From positions 74,149,501 through 74,213,500 of the forward strand of contig JAWZYU010000011.1 of the NCBI GenBank assembly GCA_038380435.1: a stretch of 64,000 nucleotides of DNA. Direction: 5' to 3'. Under the pieces are notes generated by a model that saw only the letters and a program-made list of their open reading frames with translations, was not told the DNA's origin and did not search any database. Below, piece by piece: positions 1 through 13,011 of this stretch. A program made the translations under genes and the position numbers. This stretch comes from Ryuthela nishihirai. Taxonomy: Eukaryota; Arthropoda; Arachnida; Araneae; Heptathelidae. The number at the start of each line of letters is the position of its first letter. Position 1 is the first letter of the stretch.

Positions 1-874
1 AAATAGTTGTCTTTGATGAGATTACTTACTTTGGGGGACTTTTTTACACGTGGAACAAAAATTTGTTGTTTAGCGATAAGCTCAAGTGTGCCCAATGGTG
101 TATCTTTTGGAGCTTTTTCAGAGTGTGAAACAAAAATTTGTTGTTTAATGATATGCTCATGTCAAAAATAGTAATGTCGAATGATATTATACATTTTTTG
201 GTGCTTTGTGTTAAGCACAGAATGGACATTTAGGTATTAGTTAGTGATATATGTTGATGAAAGAAGTAGCTTTGTTTTGAAATGTTCAAGGGATTAAGTG
301 ACATCCATTGTTTAGCAATATGCTTAGTTGAGATAAAAAATGACTTAGATGCAGTTACTTTTGCTGGCATTTTATATGCTAAACACAAAGCTTTTCATTT
401 AAATATTAATCACAATATTCAGTACACCTGCAGTTTATAGTTCTCAGCTCACTAGATGGTGTGTAAAATAAGTGAACAACATATAGTATGGTAGCGTTTT
501 ATTGTATCAAACTATTCGTTGGATTGTCTGTTGGCAGGTTTCATGTGGCCTCTAGTTCTTAATTTGCTTTCATTAAAAGTTACGAGTTTATTTTCAGGGA
601 AGGGGTGGACTATTCAGATACTGTATTTTTTTTAATGTAATTTGGAATTAATTCCCATATATATTAGCATAAAGTTATAAATTTTGCCCCTGGTAGGTAG
701 TGAAATTTGCAGATGATTTATAATATTTAATTAATGCATATTTCCTATCATTATGTTAGCGGGAAATGGGGTGATTTCTTCTTTGTGATATGCTCTATTT
801 AAAAAAGTTATATCTGATGAGATTATCTTCCTCTGTTTTTATCAGTAATGCAGACGGCAGTGCATTGTTTACAA
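1..874. other. AT-rich flank, no gene recognised
   Basis: AT-rich sequence with only very short ORFs. I see no recognisable protein motif, RNA gene or terminal repeat before the Tigger terminal sequence that begins near 875. Confidence 0.5.
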
Positions 875-2220
875 TACACCCAATTCTGTTTTTAAATGGT
901 AGATAGGTTCCTGAAAAAACCATGTAAAAAAAATACAATGCATATTAAAAAATAGAAGATTGGTTCCAGACATGAAAACACAGTACAAATAATAAGTTTT
1001 TAAACAAATCATATCAAAATCTTTAATAAAAACTTCATCTGATTTTTATTCATTTAAACATATTTTTTTATTTTATAAACTTATAAAGATAATCATATGT
1101 ACATATATAAAATAAATTATCCTTCATAAAGAAAATAAATATGTCACGAATTCAAGAATACAAAAGTGAAAAAAAATATGACTTATATATCAATAGTAAA
1201 GAATCACATAGAATCCTGTAGACATGAAACTCATGAAATAATAAGCTCATGACTTACATATGCTTATTAACTAGATTTTATTCATTGTCACTTTCTGACA
1301 TTCATTTGCGTAAGACTGGAATTAAATCACTTTCATCACTTGAAACATTTTGGCCATGTTCATACTCCAATGGTAAAATGCTCTCTGTGGCCTGGGGAAC
1401 CAAATTATCACTAGTTCCCAGTGATTCTAAAGTCTGATTAGTTTTGACAACGAACTCTGTAATCAATCATTGAGATCCTGCTTTGACTAGATCTTTGTAT
1501 AATTCTTGATAACGCACCATACATAACTTCAGTTCACGTTTAAACTGTTCAGCTCATTCGACAATGGGATCATGTGTAAGAAAATGACTTTCCAATTTAC
1601 TAGCCATTTGAAGCCCTTCTTTAATTAAATCTGCAGTGAGTGAAACTCTTCATCACCATCACTTTTTTCTTTTCCATCAGGAATCCCAAGGACAACTTCT
1701 ATTATTTCATCTTCACTAAGAGCTTTGTCAACCAGCAATTCATCAATATCTGCAAACGATAAATCATCGAATCCTTCTCCACCAACTGCATGTGCTAAAG
1801 TGACGATATTAGGATATTCAGTCATATTTCGAGGTACAGGATCTTTGCTTTTTACACATTCTGGCCAAATAGCTTTCCAGCATGCATTTAAAGTTGATGG
1901 TTTTAATTCTGATAATGTCAATCTAACATGTTATACAATCTAAAATAGAAAATTTCTTCTGCACATCAATAACTGTTAATGTTTTATCCTCATCTAGTTT
2001 ATCCAAAATGTATTAGAATGTTCGTATTACGTGGTAAGTTTTAAATGTGGCAATTATACCCTGGTCTAGTGGTTGTATTAAGGATGTCGTATTAGGTGGC
2101 AGAAAACAAAATTGCACATTTGGGTGTTCCAAAACAGGATGGCCAAAACAGGATGGCATTGTCCATATAATCAATAGAACTTTAAATTCAAGATTTTTTT
2201 CCTTCAAATAGCATTTAATT
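875..2220 (-). mobile_element. Tigger 3' fragment, minus strand (unit 1 plus left flank)
   Basis: Minus-strand 3' part of a pogo/Tigger element. A reading frame at 2013-2207 contains the conserved pogo-superfamily stretch PPNTTSLIQPLDQGI, which lies downstream of the second catalytic Asp. A second frame at 1625-1921 encodes the acidic C-terminal region (DELLVDKALSEDEIIE). The frames are separated by stop codons. Homology to the forward copy breaks near 2220, in the TTGTTCCAGAA region, so the N-terminal half of the transposase is missing. It cannot encode a working transposase. Confidence 0.8.
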
Positions 2221-2387
2221 TCTGGAACAAAAAAAAACGGCCTCTTGACTGCTAATAATATGATTATTTAGGTTATTATTTGTAGAACTTTACAAGGAGT
2301 TGAACACTCAGTTGAATATTCATTCTAATGTAATATTAAAACACATTTTTTATTAGTTTAAATCTCACATTTAGTGGAGGTTTATTA

Positions 2388-2572
2388 AAAAAAAATCCCC
2401 TCAAGCAACTGCTTGCCACAGAGCCTGTCAGTTTATATGCCAGAGTAGAAGGTCTGAGAGGATGGCAGGACCTCAACAGAAAAACGACATACATCCATGC
2501 CTTATCCGGAGCTCGAACCCAGGTCTCTTAGATCAGTAGCCAAGTGCACTAACCACTCAGCCATGGGACAGC
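2388..2572 (-). mobile_element. SINE-1 (tRNA-derived), unit 1, first copy
   Basis: Read on the minus strand it starts with a tRNA-like head: a pol III A box TGGCTGAGTGG and a near-consensus B box GGTTCGAGCTC. A unique body follows, then a tail with GCAGTTGCTTGAGGGG and an A/T-rich end. It is bounded by a perfect 13-bp target-site duplication TGGAGGTTTATTA at 2375-2387 and 2573-2585. Confidence 0.9.
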
Positions 2573-2762
2573 TGGAGGTTTATTATGGAAGTATTTTTAA
2601 GAAACTTGGTATAATTCTGGAAAAATGAAATTTTTTCATCGGCATCAATTGCCACTAGGTGTTTGGAAGTTGAGTGTTCGGTCAAGATGCAATGCATTAT
2701 TGTGTTACATTAAAAAATATATGGTGCCTCTTTAATTTACATCATTACATGGCACTAATATA

Positions 2763-2976
2763 AATAAAAAAAATAAATAAATACCCCCTCAAGCAGCTGC
2801 TTGCCACAGAGGTCTGACAGGAGCCTATCAGTTTATTTGCCAAAGTAAAAGATCTGAGAGGATGGCAGGACCTCAGCAGAAAAACGATACATACATCCAT
2901 GCCTTTCCCGGGGCTCGAACCCAGGTCCCTTAGATCAGTAACCAAGCGCACTAACCACTCGGCCATGGGACGGCCG
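2763..2976 (-). mobile_element. SINE-1 (tRNA-derived), unit 1, second copy
   Basis: Second copy of the same SINE, minus strand, with A box TGGCCGAGTGG, B box GGTTCGAGCCC and the GCAGCTGCTTGAGGGGG tail. It has a 9-bp target-site duplication ACTAATATA at 2754-2762 and 2977-2985. The spurious 73-residue ORF here (MAEWLVRLVTDLRD...) is just the SINE head read as codons. Confidence 0.9.
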
Positions 2977-4089
2977 ACTAATATAGAAACAGCAAAATTG
3001 CTAATGACTTTTGTAAATAATTTTTATAACAAAAATTTGAAATTTTTGTGGTAGCTTTTAAAGAGATATTCCACTAAACAATAATAATGTACCCACTTTT
3101 CTCAAAGGAGTGAGATAAACGCAACTTTTTAAATTTAAGAAATAAAAGTAATATTCCTTTTATGTCGTATAATTACTAATAAAATACCATATACATTTCC
3201 CCATCTCTGTTAGCTCAAATTAAAACTTTTAAGGAGTGGGAGTGAAAAAGTAGATGAAAGAAAAACTTCATTCTCTTTAAAAACGAGATTCCCATATGCA
3301 CAGGGGTGATATGCGTTCTTCTAGTTTATAATGCAATCGCTGGTGCATTGTTTCCGATTTTCTTGTTTTTAAGATTTGCATTCGATTAGATTAATTCTGA
3401 TGCTTTATTTAGGTTAAATTTATATGTGTGCGTTATTTAAGGAGTTTAGTTTGTGGAAATACACCTAATTCTGTTTTACACAGATTTTTTTTTTTACACA
3501 ATTTTGATTTAACATGGTTTAAAAAAAATTAAAATTTTTTATATGATTTATTTTGATCTAATGCAGTTCAAATGGCACCATTTTAAAAATCTCCATTTGA
3601 ATTTAATTCTGAAAAAATATTCCTATTCAAGAAAAAAATTCCTAGAATTTACATTTATAACAAAGATGCTGCTTTTATGGTCACATTTTTCAAAGTAGTT
3701 TTAACTTTGAAAATGTACTATATTTACACATTTTGTGCACTGAAATCACCAAAATAAAAACTACACTAACTAGTTTTCTCTATTTTATTCTCTATTTTAT
3801 CGAAAAATTGTACAAAACCTACCTCATTCGGAATAAAGTGGCAACATTGAGTTCCTGGAATTCCATTCAATTTTATCTTCAATACATACATTAGTCTTGG
3901 TCTCTCATTTCGTGTTTAAAGTTAGACGCGTTTAGATGCTTAATAAAAGAAATCTAAAAAATTTTTTTGTTTTTTGAAATTTTGTGTGTGTAATATAAAT
4001 TTATTAAATTTTGCTGATAGGAAATTTACAATTTTTCATCATCTGATTTATTAACTGCAATTCAAATATTTTTCGCAAGCCTTACCACA

Positions 4090-5882
4090 ATGTCAGATAA
4101 TTCAACTATACAAAAGCAGAAAAGGAAAGGTATCTCTTTAGATACTAAGATCCAAATTTTTGATCATCTTACAACTGGAGAAAGTCAATCGATAGGTAAA
4201 TATTTCCATTTGAACGAAGCTACTGTAAGAACCATCAAGAAAATATGAAGATGCTGTTAGAAAACATGTGCTTTCTGGAACAAAATTGAGTGCTAAGTCG
4301 TCATCGTATACAAGAGATATTGTAAAAGTGAAGATGCAAAAGGCACTAGTAATGTGGATAGAAGATAACTCACAAAAAGAATACCTCTAGTTGGAAATAC
4401 CATCAAACAGACGATGTTATGAATATATAAGCAGATACAAGAAATGGAACCAACCACATCAGCTCAGTTAAACAAGAATTTTCTGCAAGTACAGGTTGGC
4501 TTGCAGGATTTCTTCAAAGACACACATTTTATAATGTAAAGATAAAAGATGAAGTTGCATCTGCAGATGAGACGGTTGCTAAAGAATTTTGTCCAAAATT
4601 GGCCAAATAATTGAAGATGGTGGATACACTCCTGATCAAGTTTGGAATCCAGATGAAACTGGTCTTTTTTGGGAAAAAATGCCGAGTAGAACCTACATAG
4701 CAAAATCACAAAAAACTGCTGGTGGCTTTAGCAGCTAAGGATTGTGTAACCATTCTATTTTGCAACAACACTTCAGGAGATCATATGTTAAAACTGTTGC
4801 TTATCAATCGATCCCTAAGACCATGGTCAATGAAAGGTGTAGATTTGAATAAATTGCCAGTATATTGGATGGCAAACAAAAAAGCCTGGGCTACAAAAGA
4901 AATTTTTAATGAATGGTTCCATAAATATTTTGTTCCAGAAGTTAAATGCTATTTGAAGGAAAAAAATCTTGAATTTAAAGTTCTATTGATTATATAGACA
5001 ATGCACCTGGCCATCCTGTTTTGGAACACCCAAATACGAATTTTGTTTTCTGACGCCTAATATGACATCCTTAATACAGCCACTAGACCAGGGTATAATT
5101 GCCACATTTAAAACTTACTACGTAAGACAAACATTCTAATACATTTTGGATAAACTAGATAAGGATAAAACACTAACAGTTATTGATGTGCAGAAGAAAT
5201 TTTCTATTTTAGATTGTATAACATGCTGGATTGACAATGTCAAAATTAAAACCATCAACTTTAAAATCATGCTGGAAAGAAATTTGGCCAGAATGTGTAA
5301 AAAGCAAAGATCCTGTACCTCGAAATATGACTGAATATCCTAATATCGTCACTTTAGCACATGCAGTTGGTGGAGAAGGATTCGATGATTTATCGTTTGC
5401 AGATATTGATGAATTGCTGGTTGACAAAGCTCTTAGTGAAGATGAAATAATAGAAGTTGTCCTTGAGATTCCTGATGGAAAAGAAAAAAGTGATGGTGAT
5501 GAAGAGTTCCACTCACTGCAGATTTAATTAAAGAAGGGCTTCAAATGGCTAGTTAAAATGGAAAGTCATTTTCTTACACATGTTCCCATTGTCAAATGAG
5601 CTGAGCAATTTAAACGTGAACTGAAGTCATGTATGGTGTGTTATCAAGAATTATACAAAGATCTAGTCAAAGCAGGATCTCAATGATTGATTACAAAGTT
5701 TGTTGTCAAAACTAATCTAACTACAGAATCACTGGGAACAAGTGATAATTTGGTTCCCCATGCCATAGAGAGCATTTCACCATGGAGATGAACATGATGG
5801 CCAAAATGTTTCAAGTGATGAAAATGATTTAATTCCAGTCTTATACAAACTAATGTGTCTGTTGTCAAAAAGTGACAACAAA
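4090..5882 (+). pseudogene. Pogo/Tigger-like DDE transposase, degenerate (unit 1)
   Basis: The ATG at 4090 opens a frame (MSDNSTIQKQKRKG...) with a psq-type helix-turn-helix that ends at a TGA near 4246. The next segment resembles a CENP-B-type DNA-binding domain (VLSGTKLSAKSSSYTRDIV). The first catalytic Asp lies in WNPDETGLFW (Asp codon 4652-4654). The frame at 4722-4997 carries KLPVYWMANKKAWATKEIF and ends just before the second catalytic block. That block, DNAPGHP, is readable at about 4998 in another frame. The acidic tail is at 5231-5527. Known family role: excision and TA-targeted insertion of Tigger elements. Several stops and at least one frameshift make this a dead copy. The element's own 5' end starts near 3459. 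Confidence 0.85.
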
Positions 5883-5936
5883 TAAAATCTAGATAATAAG
5901 CATAGGTAAATGCAAATCTAGATAATAAGCATAGGT

Positions 5937-6680
5937 CCTGCTTTGACTAGATCTTTGTATAATTCTTGATAACGCACCATACATAACTTCAGTTCACGTT
6001 TAAACTGTTCAGCTCATTCGACAATGGGATCATGTGTAAGAAAATGACTTTCCAATTTACTAGCCATTTGAAGCCCTTCTTTAATTAAATCTGCAGTGAG
6101 TGAAACTCTTCATCACCATCACTTTTTTATTTTTCATCAGGAGTCTCAAGGACAACTTCTATTATTTCATCTTCACTAAGAGCTTTGTCAACCAGCAATT
6201 CATCAATATCTGCAAACGATAAATCGTCGAATCCTTCTCCACCAACTGCATGTGCTAAAGTGACGATATTATGATATTCAGTCATATTTCGAGGTACAGG
6301 ATCTTTGCTTTTTACACATTCTGGCCAAATAGCTTTCCAGCATGCATTTAAAGTTGATGGTTTTAATTCTGATAATGTCAATCTAACATGTTATACAATC
6401 TAAAATAGAAAATTTCTTCTGCACATCAATAACTGTTAATGTTTTATCCTCATCTAGTTTATCCAAAATGTATTAGAATGTTCGTATTACGTGGTAAGTT
6501 TTAAATGTGGCAATTATACCCTGGTCTAGTGGTTGTATTAAGGATGTCGTATTAGGTGGCAGAAAACAAAATTGCACATTTGGGTGTTCCAAAACAGGAT
6601 GGCCAAAACAGGATGGCATTGTCCATATAATCAATAGAACTTTAAATTCAAGATTTTTTTCCTTCAAATAGCATTTAATT
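5937..6680 (-). pseudogene. Tigger transposase 3' fragment, minus strand (unit 2)
   Basis: Same fragment as at 1477-2220. The C-terminal acidic frame (6127-6381) is shortened to 84 residues by a base change giving a stop after ETPDEK. The PPNTTSLIQPLDQG frame is at 6473-6667. Confidence 0.78.
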
Positions 6681-6847
6681 TCTGGAACAAAAAAAAACGG
6701 CCTCTTGACTGCTAATAATATGATTATTTAGGTTATTATTTGTAGAACTTTACAAGGAGTTGAACACTCAGTTGAATATTCATTCTAATGTAATATTAAA
6801 ACACATTTTTTATTAGTTTAAATCTCACATTTAGTGGAGGTTTATTA

Positions 6848-7032
6848 AAAAAAAATCCCCTCAAGCAGCTGCTTGCCACAGAGCCTGTCAGTTTATATGC
6901 CAGAGTAGAAGGTCTGAGAGGATGGCAGGACCTCAACAGAAAAACGACATACATCCATGCCTTATCCGGAGCTCGAACCCAGGTCTCTTAGATCAGTAGC
7001 CAAGTGCACTAACCACTCAGCCATGGGACAGC
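6848..7032 (-). mobile_element. SINE-1, unit 2, first copy
   Basis: Duplicate of 2388-2572 created by the tandem amplification, not an independent insertion, because the flanking duplications are the same. Confidence 0.88.
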
Positions 7033-7222
7033 TGGAGGTTTATTATGGAAGTATTTTTAAGAAACTTGGTATAATTCTGGAAAAATGAAATTTTTTCATC
7101 GGCATCAATTGCCACTAGGTGTTTGGAAGTTGAGTGTTCGGTCAAGATGCAATGCATTATTGTGTTACATTAAAAAATATATGGTGCCTCTTTAATTTAC
7201 ATCATTACATGGCACTAATATA

Positions 7223-7436
7223 AATAAAAAAAATAAATAAATACCCCCTCAAGCAGCTGCTTGCCACAGAGGTCTGACAGGAGCCTATCAGTTTATTTGC
7301 CAAAGTAAAAGATCTGAGAGGATGGCAGGACCTCAGCAGAAAAACGATACATACATCCATGCCTTTCCCGGGGCTCGAACCCAGGTCCCTTAGATCAGTA
7401 ACCAAGCGCACTAACCACTCGGCCATGGGACGGCCG
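7223..7436 (-). mobile_element. SINE-1, unit 2, second copy
   Basis: Duplicate of 2763-2976 within tandem unit 2. Confidence 0.88.
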
Positions 7437-8549
7437 ACTAATATAGAAACAGCAAAATTGCTAATGACTTTTGTAAATAATTTTTATAACAAAAATTTGA
7501 AATTTTTGTGGTAGCTTTTAAAGAGATATTCCACTAAACAATAATAATGTACCCACTTTTCTCAAAGGAGTGAGATAAACGCAACTTTTTAAATTTAAGA
7601 AATAAAAGTAATATTCCTTTTATGTCGTATAATTACTAATAAAATACCATATACATTTCCCCATCTCTGTTAGCTCAAATTAAAACTTTTAAGGAGTGGG
7701 AGTGAAAAAGTAGATGAAAGAAAAACTTCATTCTCTTTAAAAACGAGATTCCCATATGCACAGGGGTGATATGCGTTCTTCTAGTTTATAATGCAATCGC
7801 TGGTGCATTGTTTCCGATTTTCTTGTTTTTAAGATTTGCATTCGATTAGATTAATTCTGATGCTTTATTTAGGTTAAATTTATATGTGTGCGTTATTTAA
7901 GGAGTTTAGTTTGTGGAAATACACCTAATTCTGTTTTACACAGATTTTTTTTTTTACACAATTTTGATTTAACATGGTTTAAAAAAAATTAAAATTTTTT
8001 ATATGATTTATTTTGATCTAATGCAGTTCAAATGGCACCATTTTAAAAATCTCCATTTGAATTTAATTCTGAAAAAATATTCCTATTCAAGAAAAAAATT
8101 CCTAGAATTTACATTTATAACAAAGATGCTGCTTTTATGGTCACATTTTTCAAAGTAGTTTTAACTTTGAAAATGTACTATATTTACACATTTTGTGCAC
8201 TGAAATCACCAAAATAAAAACTACACTAACTAGTTTTCTCTATTTTATTCTCTATTTTATCGAAAAATTGTACAAAACCTACCTCATTCGGAATAAAGTG
8301 GCAACATTGAGTTCCTGGAATTCCATTCAATTTTATCTTCAATACATACATTAGTCTTGGTCTCTCATTTCGTGTTTAAAGTTAGACGCGTTTAGATGCT
8401 TAATAAAAGAAATCTAAAAAATTTTTTTGTTTTTTGAAATTTTGTGTGTGTAATATAAATTTATTAAATTTTGCTGATAGGAAATTTACAATTTTTCATC
8501 ATCTGATTTATTAACTGCAATTCAAATATTTTTCGCAAGCCTTACCACA

Positions 8550-10342
8550 ATGTCAGATAATTCAACTATACAAAAGCAGAAAAGGAAAGGTATCTCTTTA
8601 GATACTAAGATCCAAATTTTTGATCATCTTACAACTGGAGAAAGTCAATCGATAGGTAAATATTTCCATTTGAACGAAGCTACTGTAAGAACCATCAAGA
8701 AAATATGAAGATGCTGTTAGAAAACATGTGCTTTCTGGAACAAAATTGAGTGCTAAGTCGTCATCGTATACAAGAGATATTGTAAAAGTGAAGATGCAAA
8801 AGGCACTAGTAATGTGGATAGAAGATAACTCACAAAAAGAATACCTCTAGTTGGAAATACCATCAAACAGACGATGTTATGAATATATAAGCAGATACAA
8901 GAAATGGAACCAACCACATCAGCTCAGTTAAACAAGAATTTTCTGCAAGTACAGGTTGGCTTGCAGGATTTCTTCAAAGACACACATTTTATAATGTAAA
9001 GATAAAAGATGAAGTTGCATCTGCAGATGAGACGGTTGCTAAAGAATTTTGTCCAAAATTGGCCAAATAATTGAAGATGGTGGATACACTCCTGATCAAG
9101 TTTGGAATCCAGATGAAACTGGTCTTTTTTGGGAAAAAATGCCGAGTAGAACCTACATAGCAAAATCACAAAAAACTGCTGGTGGCTTTAGCAGCTAAGG
9201 ATTGTGTAACCATTCTATTTTGCAACAACACTTCAGGAGATCATATGTTAAAACTGTTGCTTATCAATCGATCCCTAAGACCATGGTCAATGAAAGGTGT
9301 AGATTTGAATAAATTGCCAGTATATTGGATGGCAAACAAAAAAGCCTGGGCTACAAAAGAAATTTTTAATGAATGGTTCCATAAATATTTTGTTCCAGAA
9401 GTTAAATGCTATTTGAAGGAAAAAAATCTTGAATTTAAAGTTCTATTGATTATATAGACAATGCACCTGGCCATCCTGTTTTGGAACACCCAAATACGAA
9501 TTTTGTTTTCTGACGCCTAATATGACATCCTTAATACAGCCACTAGACCAGGGTATAATTGCCACATTTAAAACTTACTACGTAAGACAAACATTCTAAT
9601 ACATTTTGGATAAACTAGATAAGGATAAAACACTAACAGTTATTGATGTGCAGAAGAAATTTTCTATTTTAGATTGTATAACATGCTGGATTGACAATGT
9701 CAAAATTAAAACCATCAACTTTAAAATCATGCTGGAAAGAAATTTGGCCAGAATGTGTAAAAAGCAAAGATCCTGTACCTCGAAATATGACTGAATATCC
9801 TAATATCGTCACTTTAGCACATGCAGTTGGTGGAGAAGGATTCGATGATTTATCGTTTGCAGATATTGATGAATTGCTGGTTGACAAAGCTCTTAGTGAA
9901 GATGAAATAATAGAAGTTGTCCTTGAGATTCCTGATGGAAAAGAAAAAAGTGATGGTGATGAAGAGTTCCACTCACTGCAGATTTAATTAAAGAAGGGCT
10001 TCAAATGGCTAGTTAAAATGGAAAGTCATTTTCTTACACATGTTCCCATTGTCAAATGAGCTGAGCAATTTAAACGTGAACTGAAGTCATGTATGGTGTG
10101 TTATCAAGAATTATACAAAGATCTAGTCAAAGCAGGATCTCAATGATTGATTACAAAGTTTGTTGTCAAAACTAATCTAACTACAGAATCACTGGGAACA
10201 AGTGATAATTTGGTTCCCCATGCCATAGAGAGCATTTCACCATGGAGATGAACATGATGGCCAAAATGTTTCAAGTGATGAAAATGATTTAATTCCAGTC
10301 TTATACAAACTAATGTGTCTGTTGTCAAAAAGTGACAACAAA
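8550..10342 (+). pseudogene. Pogo/Tigger-like DDE transposase, degenerate (unit 2)
   Basis: Copy of the pseudogene at 4090-5882, shifted by 4460, with the same stops and the same frameshift before DNAPGHP. Shared inactivating lesions mean the amplification happened after the gene was already broken. Confidence 0.85.
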
Positions 10343-10396
10343 TAAAATCTAGATAATAAGCATAGGTAAATGCAAATCTAGATAATAAGCATAGGT

Positions 10397-11140
10397 CCTG
10401 CTTTGACTAGATCTTTGTATAATTCTTGATAACGCACCATACATAACTTCAGTTCACGTTTAAACTGTTCAGCTCATTCGACAATGGGATCATGTGTAAG
10501 AAAATGACTTTCCAATTTACTAGCCATTTGAAGCCCTTCTTTAATTAAATCTGCAGTGAGTGAAACTCTTCATCACCATCACTTTTTTATTTTTCATCAG
10601 GAGTCTCAAGGACAACTTCTATTATTTCATCTTCACTAAGAGCTTTGTCAACCAGCAATTCATCAATATCTGCAAACGATAAATCGTCGAATCCTTCTCC
10701 ACCAACTGCATGTGCTAAAGTGACGATATTATGATATTCAGTCATATTTCGAGGTACAGGATCTTTGCTTTTTACACATTCTGGCCAAATAGCTTTCCAG
10801 CATGCATTTAAAGTTGATGGTTTTAATTCTGATAATGTCAATCTAACATGTTATACAATCTAAAATAGAAAATTTCTTCTGCACATCAATAACTGTTAAT
10901 GTTTTATCCTCATCTAGTTTATCCAAAATGTATTAGAATGTTCGTATTACGTGGTAAGTTTTAAATGTGGCAATTATACCCTGGTCTAGTGGTTGTATTA
11001 AGGATGTCGTATTAGGTGGCAGAAAACAAAATTGCACATTTGGGTGTTCCAAAACAGGATGGCCAAAACAGGATGGCATTGTCCATATAATCAATAGAAC
11101 TTTAAATTCAAGATTTTTTTCCTTCAAATAGCATTTAATT
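10397..11140 (-). pseudogene. Tigger transposase 3' fragment, minus strand (unit 3)
   Basis: Appears identical to the unit 2 fragment. The acidic frame is at 10587-10841 and the PLDQG frame at 10933-11127. Confidence 0.78.
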
Positions 11141-11307
11141 TCTGGAACAAAAAAAAACGGCCTCTTGACTGCTAATAATATGATTATTTAGGTTATTATT
11201 TGTAGAACTTTACAAGGAGTTGAACACTCAGTTGAATATTCATTCTAATGTAATATTAAAACACATTTTTTATTAGTTTAAATCTCACATTTAGTGGAGG
11301 TTTATTA

Positions 11308-11492
11308 AAAAAAAATCCCCTCAAGCAGCTGCTTGCCACAGAGCCTGTCAGTTTATATGCCAGAGTAGAAGGTCTGAGAGGATGGCAGGACCTCAACAGA
11401 AAAACGACATACATCCATGCCTTATCCGGAGCTCGAACCCAGGTCTCTTAGATCAGTAGCCAAGTGCACTAACCACTCAGCCATGGGACAGC
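11308..11492 (-). mobile_element. SINE-1, unit 3, first copy
   Basis: Duplicate of 2388-2572 within tandem unit 3. Confidence 0.88.
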
Positions 11493-11682
11493 TGGAGGTT
11501 TATTATGGAAGTATTTTTAAGAAACTTGGTATAATTCTGGAAAAATGAAATTTTTTCATCGGCATCAATTGCCACTAGGTGTTTGGAAGTTGAGTGTTCG
11601 GTCAAGATGCAATGCATTATTGTGTTACATTAAAAAATATATGGTGCCTCTTTAATTTACATCATTACATGGCACTAATATA

Positions 11683-11896
11683 AATAAAAAAAATAAATAA
11701 ATACCCCCTCAAGCAGCTGCTTGCCACAGAGGTCTGACAGGAGCCTATCAGTTTATTTGCCAAAGTAAAAGATCTGAGAGGATGGCAGGACCTCAGCAGA
11801 AAAACGATACATACATCCATGCCTTTCCCGGGGCTCGAACCCAGGTCCCTTAGATCAGTAACCAAGCGCACTAACCACTCGGCCATGGGACGGCCG
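11683..11896 (-). mobile_element. SINE-1, unit 3, second copy
   Basis: Duplicate of 2763-2976 within tandem unit 3. Confidence 0.88.
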
Positions 11897-13011
11897 ACTA
11901 ATATAGAAACAGCAAAATTGCTAATGACTTTTGTAAATAATTTTTATAACAAAAATTTGAAATTTTTGTGGTAGCTTTTAAAGAGATATTCCACTAAACA
12001 ATAATAATGTACCCACTTTTCTCAAAGGAGTGAGATAAACGCAACTTTTTAAATTTAAGAAATAAAAGTAATATTCCTTTTATGTCGTATAATTACTAAT
12101 AAAATACCATATACATTTCCCCATCTCTGTTAGCTCAAATTAAAACTTTTAAGGAGTGGGAGTGAAAAAGTAGATGAAAGAAAAACTTCATTCTCTTTAA
12201 AAACGAGATTCCCATATGCACAGGGGTGATATGCGTTCTTCTAGTTTATAATGCAATCGCTGGTGCATTGTTTCCGATTTTCTTGTTTTTAAGATTTGCA
12301 TTCGATTAGATTAATTCTGATGCTTTATTTAGGTTAAATTTATATGTGTGCGTTATTTAAGGAGTTTAGTTTGTGGAAATACACCTAATTCTGTTTTACA
12401 CAGATTTTTTTTTTTTTACACAATTTTGATTTAACATGGTTTAAAAAAAATTAAAATTTTTTATATGATTTATTTTGATCTAATGCAGTTCAAATGGCAC
12501 CATTTTAAAAATCTCCATTTGAATTTAATTCTGAAAAAATATTCCTATTCAAGAAAAAAATTCCTAGAATTTACATTTATAACAAAGATGCTGCTTTTAT
12601 GGTCACATTTTTCAAAGTAGTTTTAACTTTGAAAATGTACTATATTTACACATTTTGTGCACTGAAATCACCAAAATAAAAACTACACTAACTAGTTTTC
12701 TCTATTTTATTCTCTATTTTATCGAAAAATTGTACAAAACCTACCTCATTCGGAATAAAGTGGCAACATTGAGTTCCTGGAATTCCATTCAATTTTATCT
12801 TCAATACATACATTAGTCTTGGTCTCTCATTTCGTGTTTAAAGTTAGACGCGTTTAGATGCTTAATAAAAGAAATCTAAAAAATTTTTTTGTTTTTTGAA
12901 ATTTTGTGTGTGTAATATAAATTTATTAAATTTTGCTGATAGGAAATTTACAATTTTTCATCATCTGATTTATTAACTGCAATTCAAATATTTTTCGCAA
13001 GCCTTACCACA

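Larger units (their letters stand above)
1477..5936. repeat. Tandem unit 1 (4460 bp)
   Basis: First copy of the direct repeat. It matches unit 2 at an offset of 4460. By eye it differs at a handful of positions, all in its first ~950 bases (around 1669-1700, 1770, 1812 and 2407). The rest of the unit looks identical to units 2 and 3. Confidence 0.85.
5937..10396. repeat. Tandem unit 2 (4460 bp)
   Basis: Second copy of the direct repeat. At its left junction a ~22-bp segment containing AGATAATAAGCATAGG occurs twice (about 5887-5908 and 5916-5937), followed by a jump into the minus-strand Tigger fragment at TCCTGCTTTG. Confidence 0.88.

Noticed and set aside
1625..1943. Open frames on both strands (98 and 72 codons) repeated in each tandem unit
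   Set aside because: They are the transposase C-terminal fragment and its antisense shadow, not separate genes.
2510..2572. tRNA-like sequence as a real tRNA gene
   Set aside because: Present in many copies with a SINE body, a 3' tail and target-site duplications. The cloverleaf is incomplete.
2745..2966. Repeated 73-residue ORF MAEWLVRLVTDLRD...
   Set aside because: It is the tRNA-derived SINE-1 head and body read as codons.
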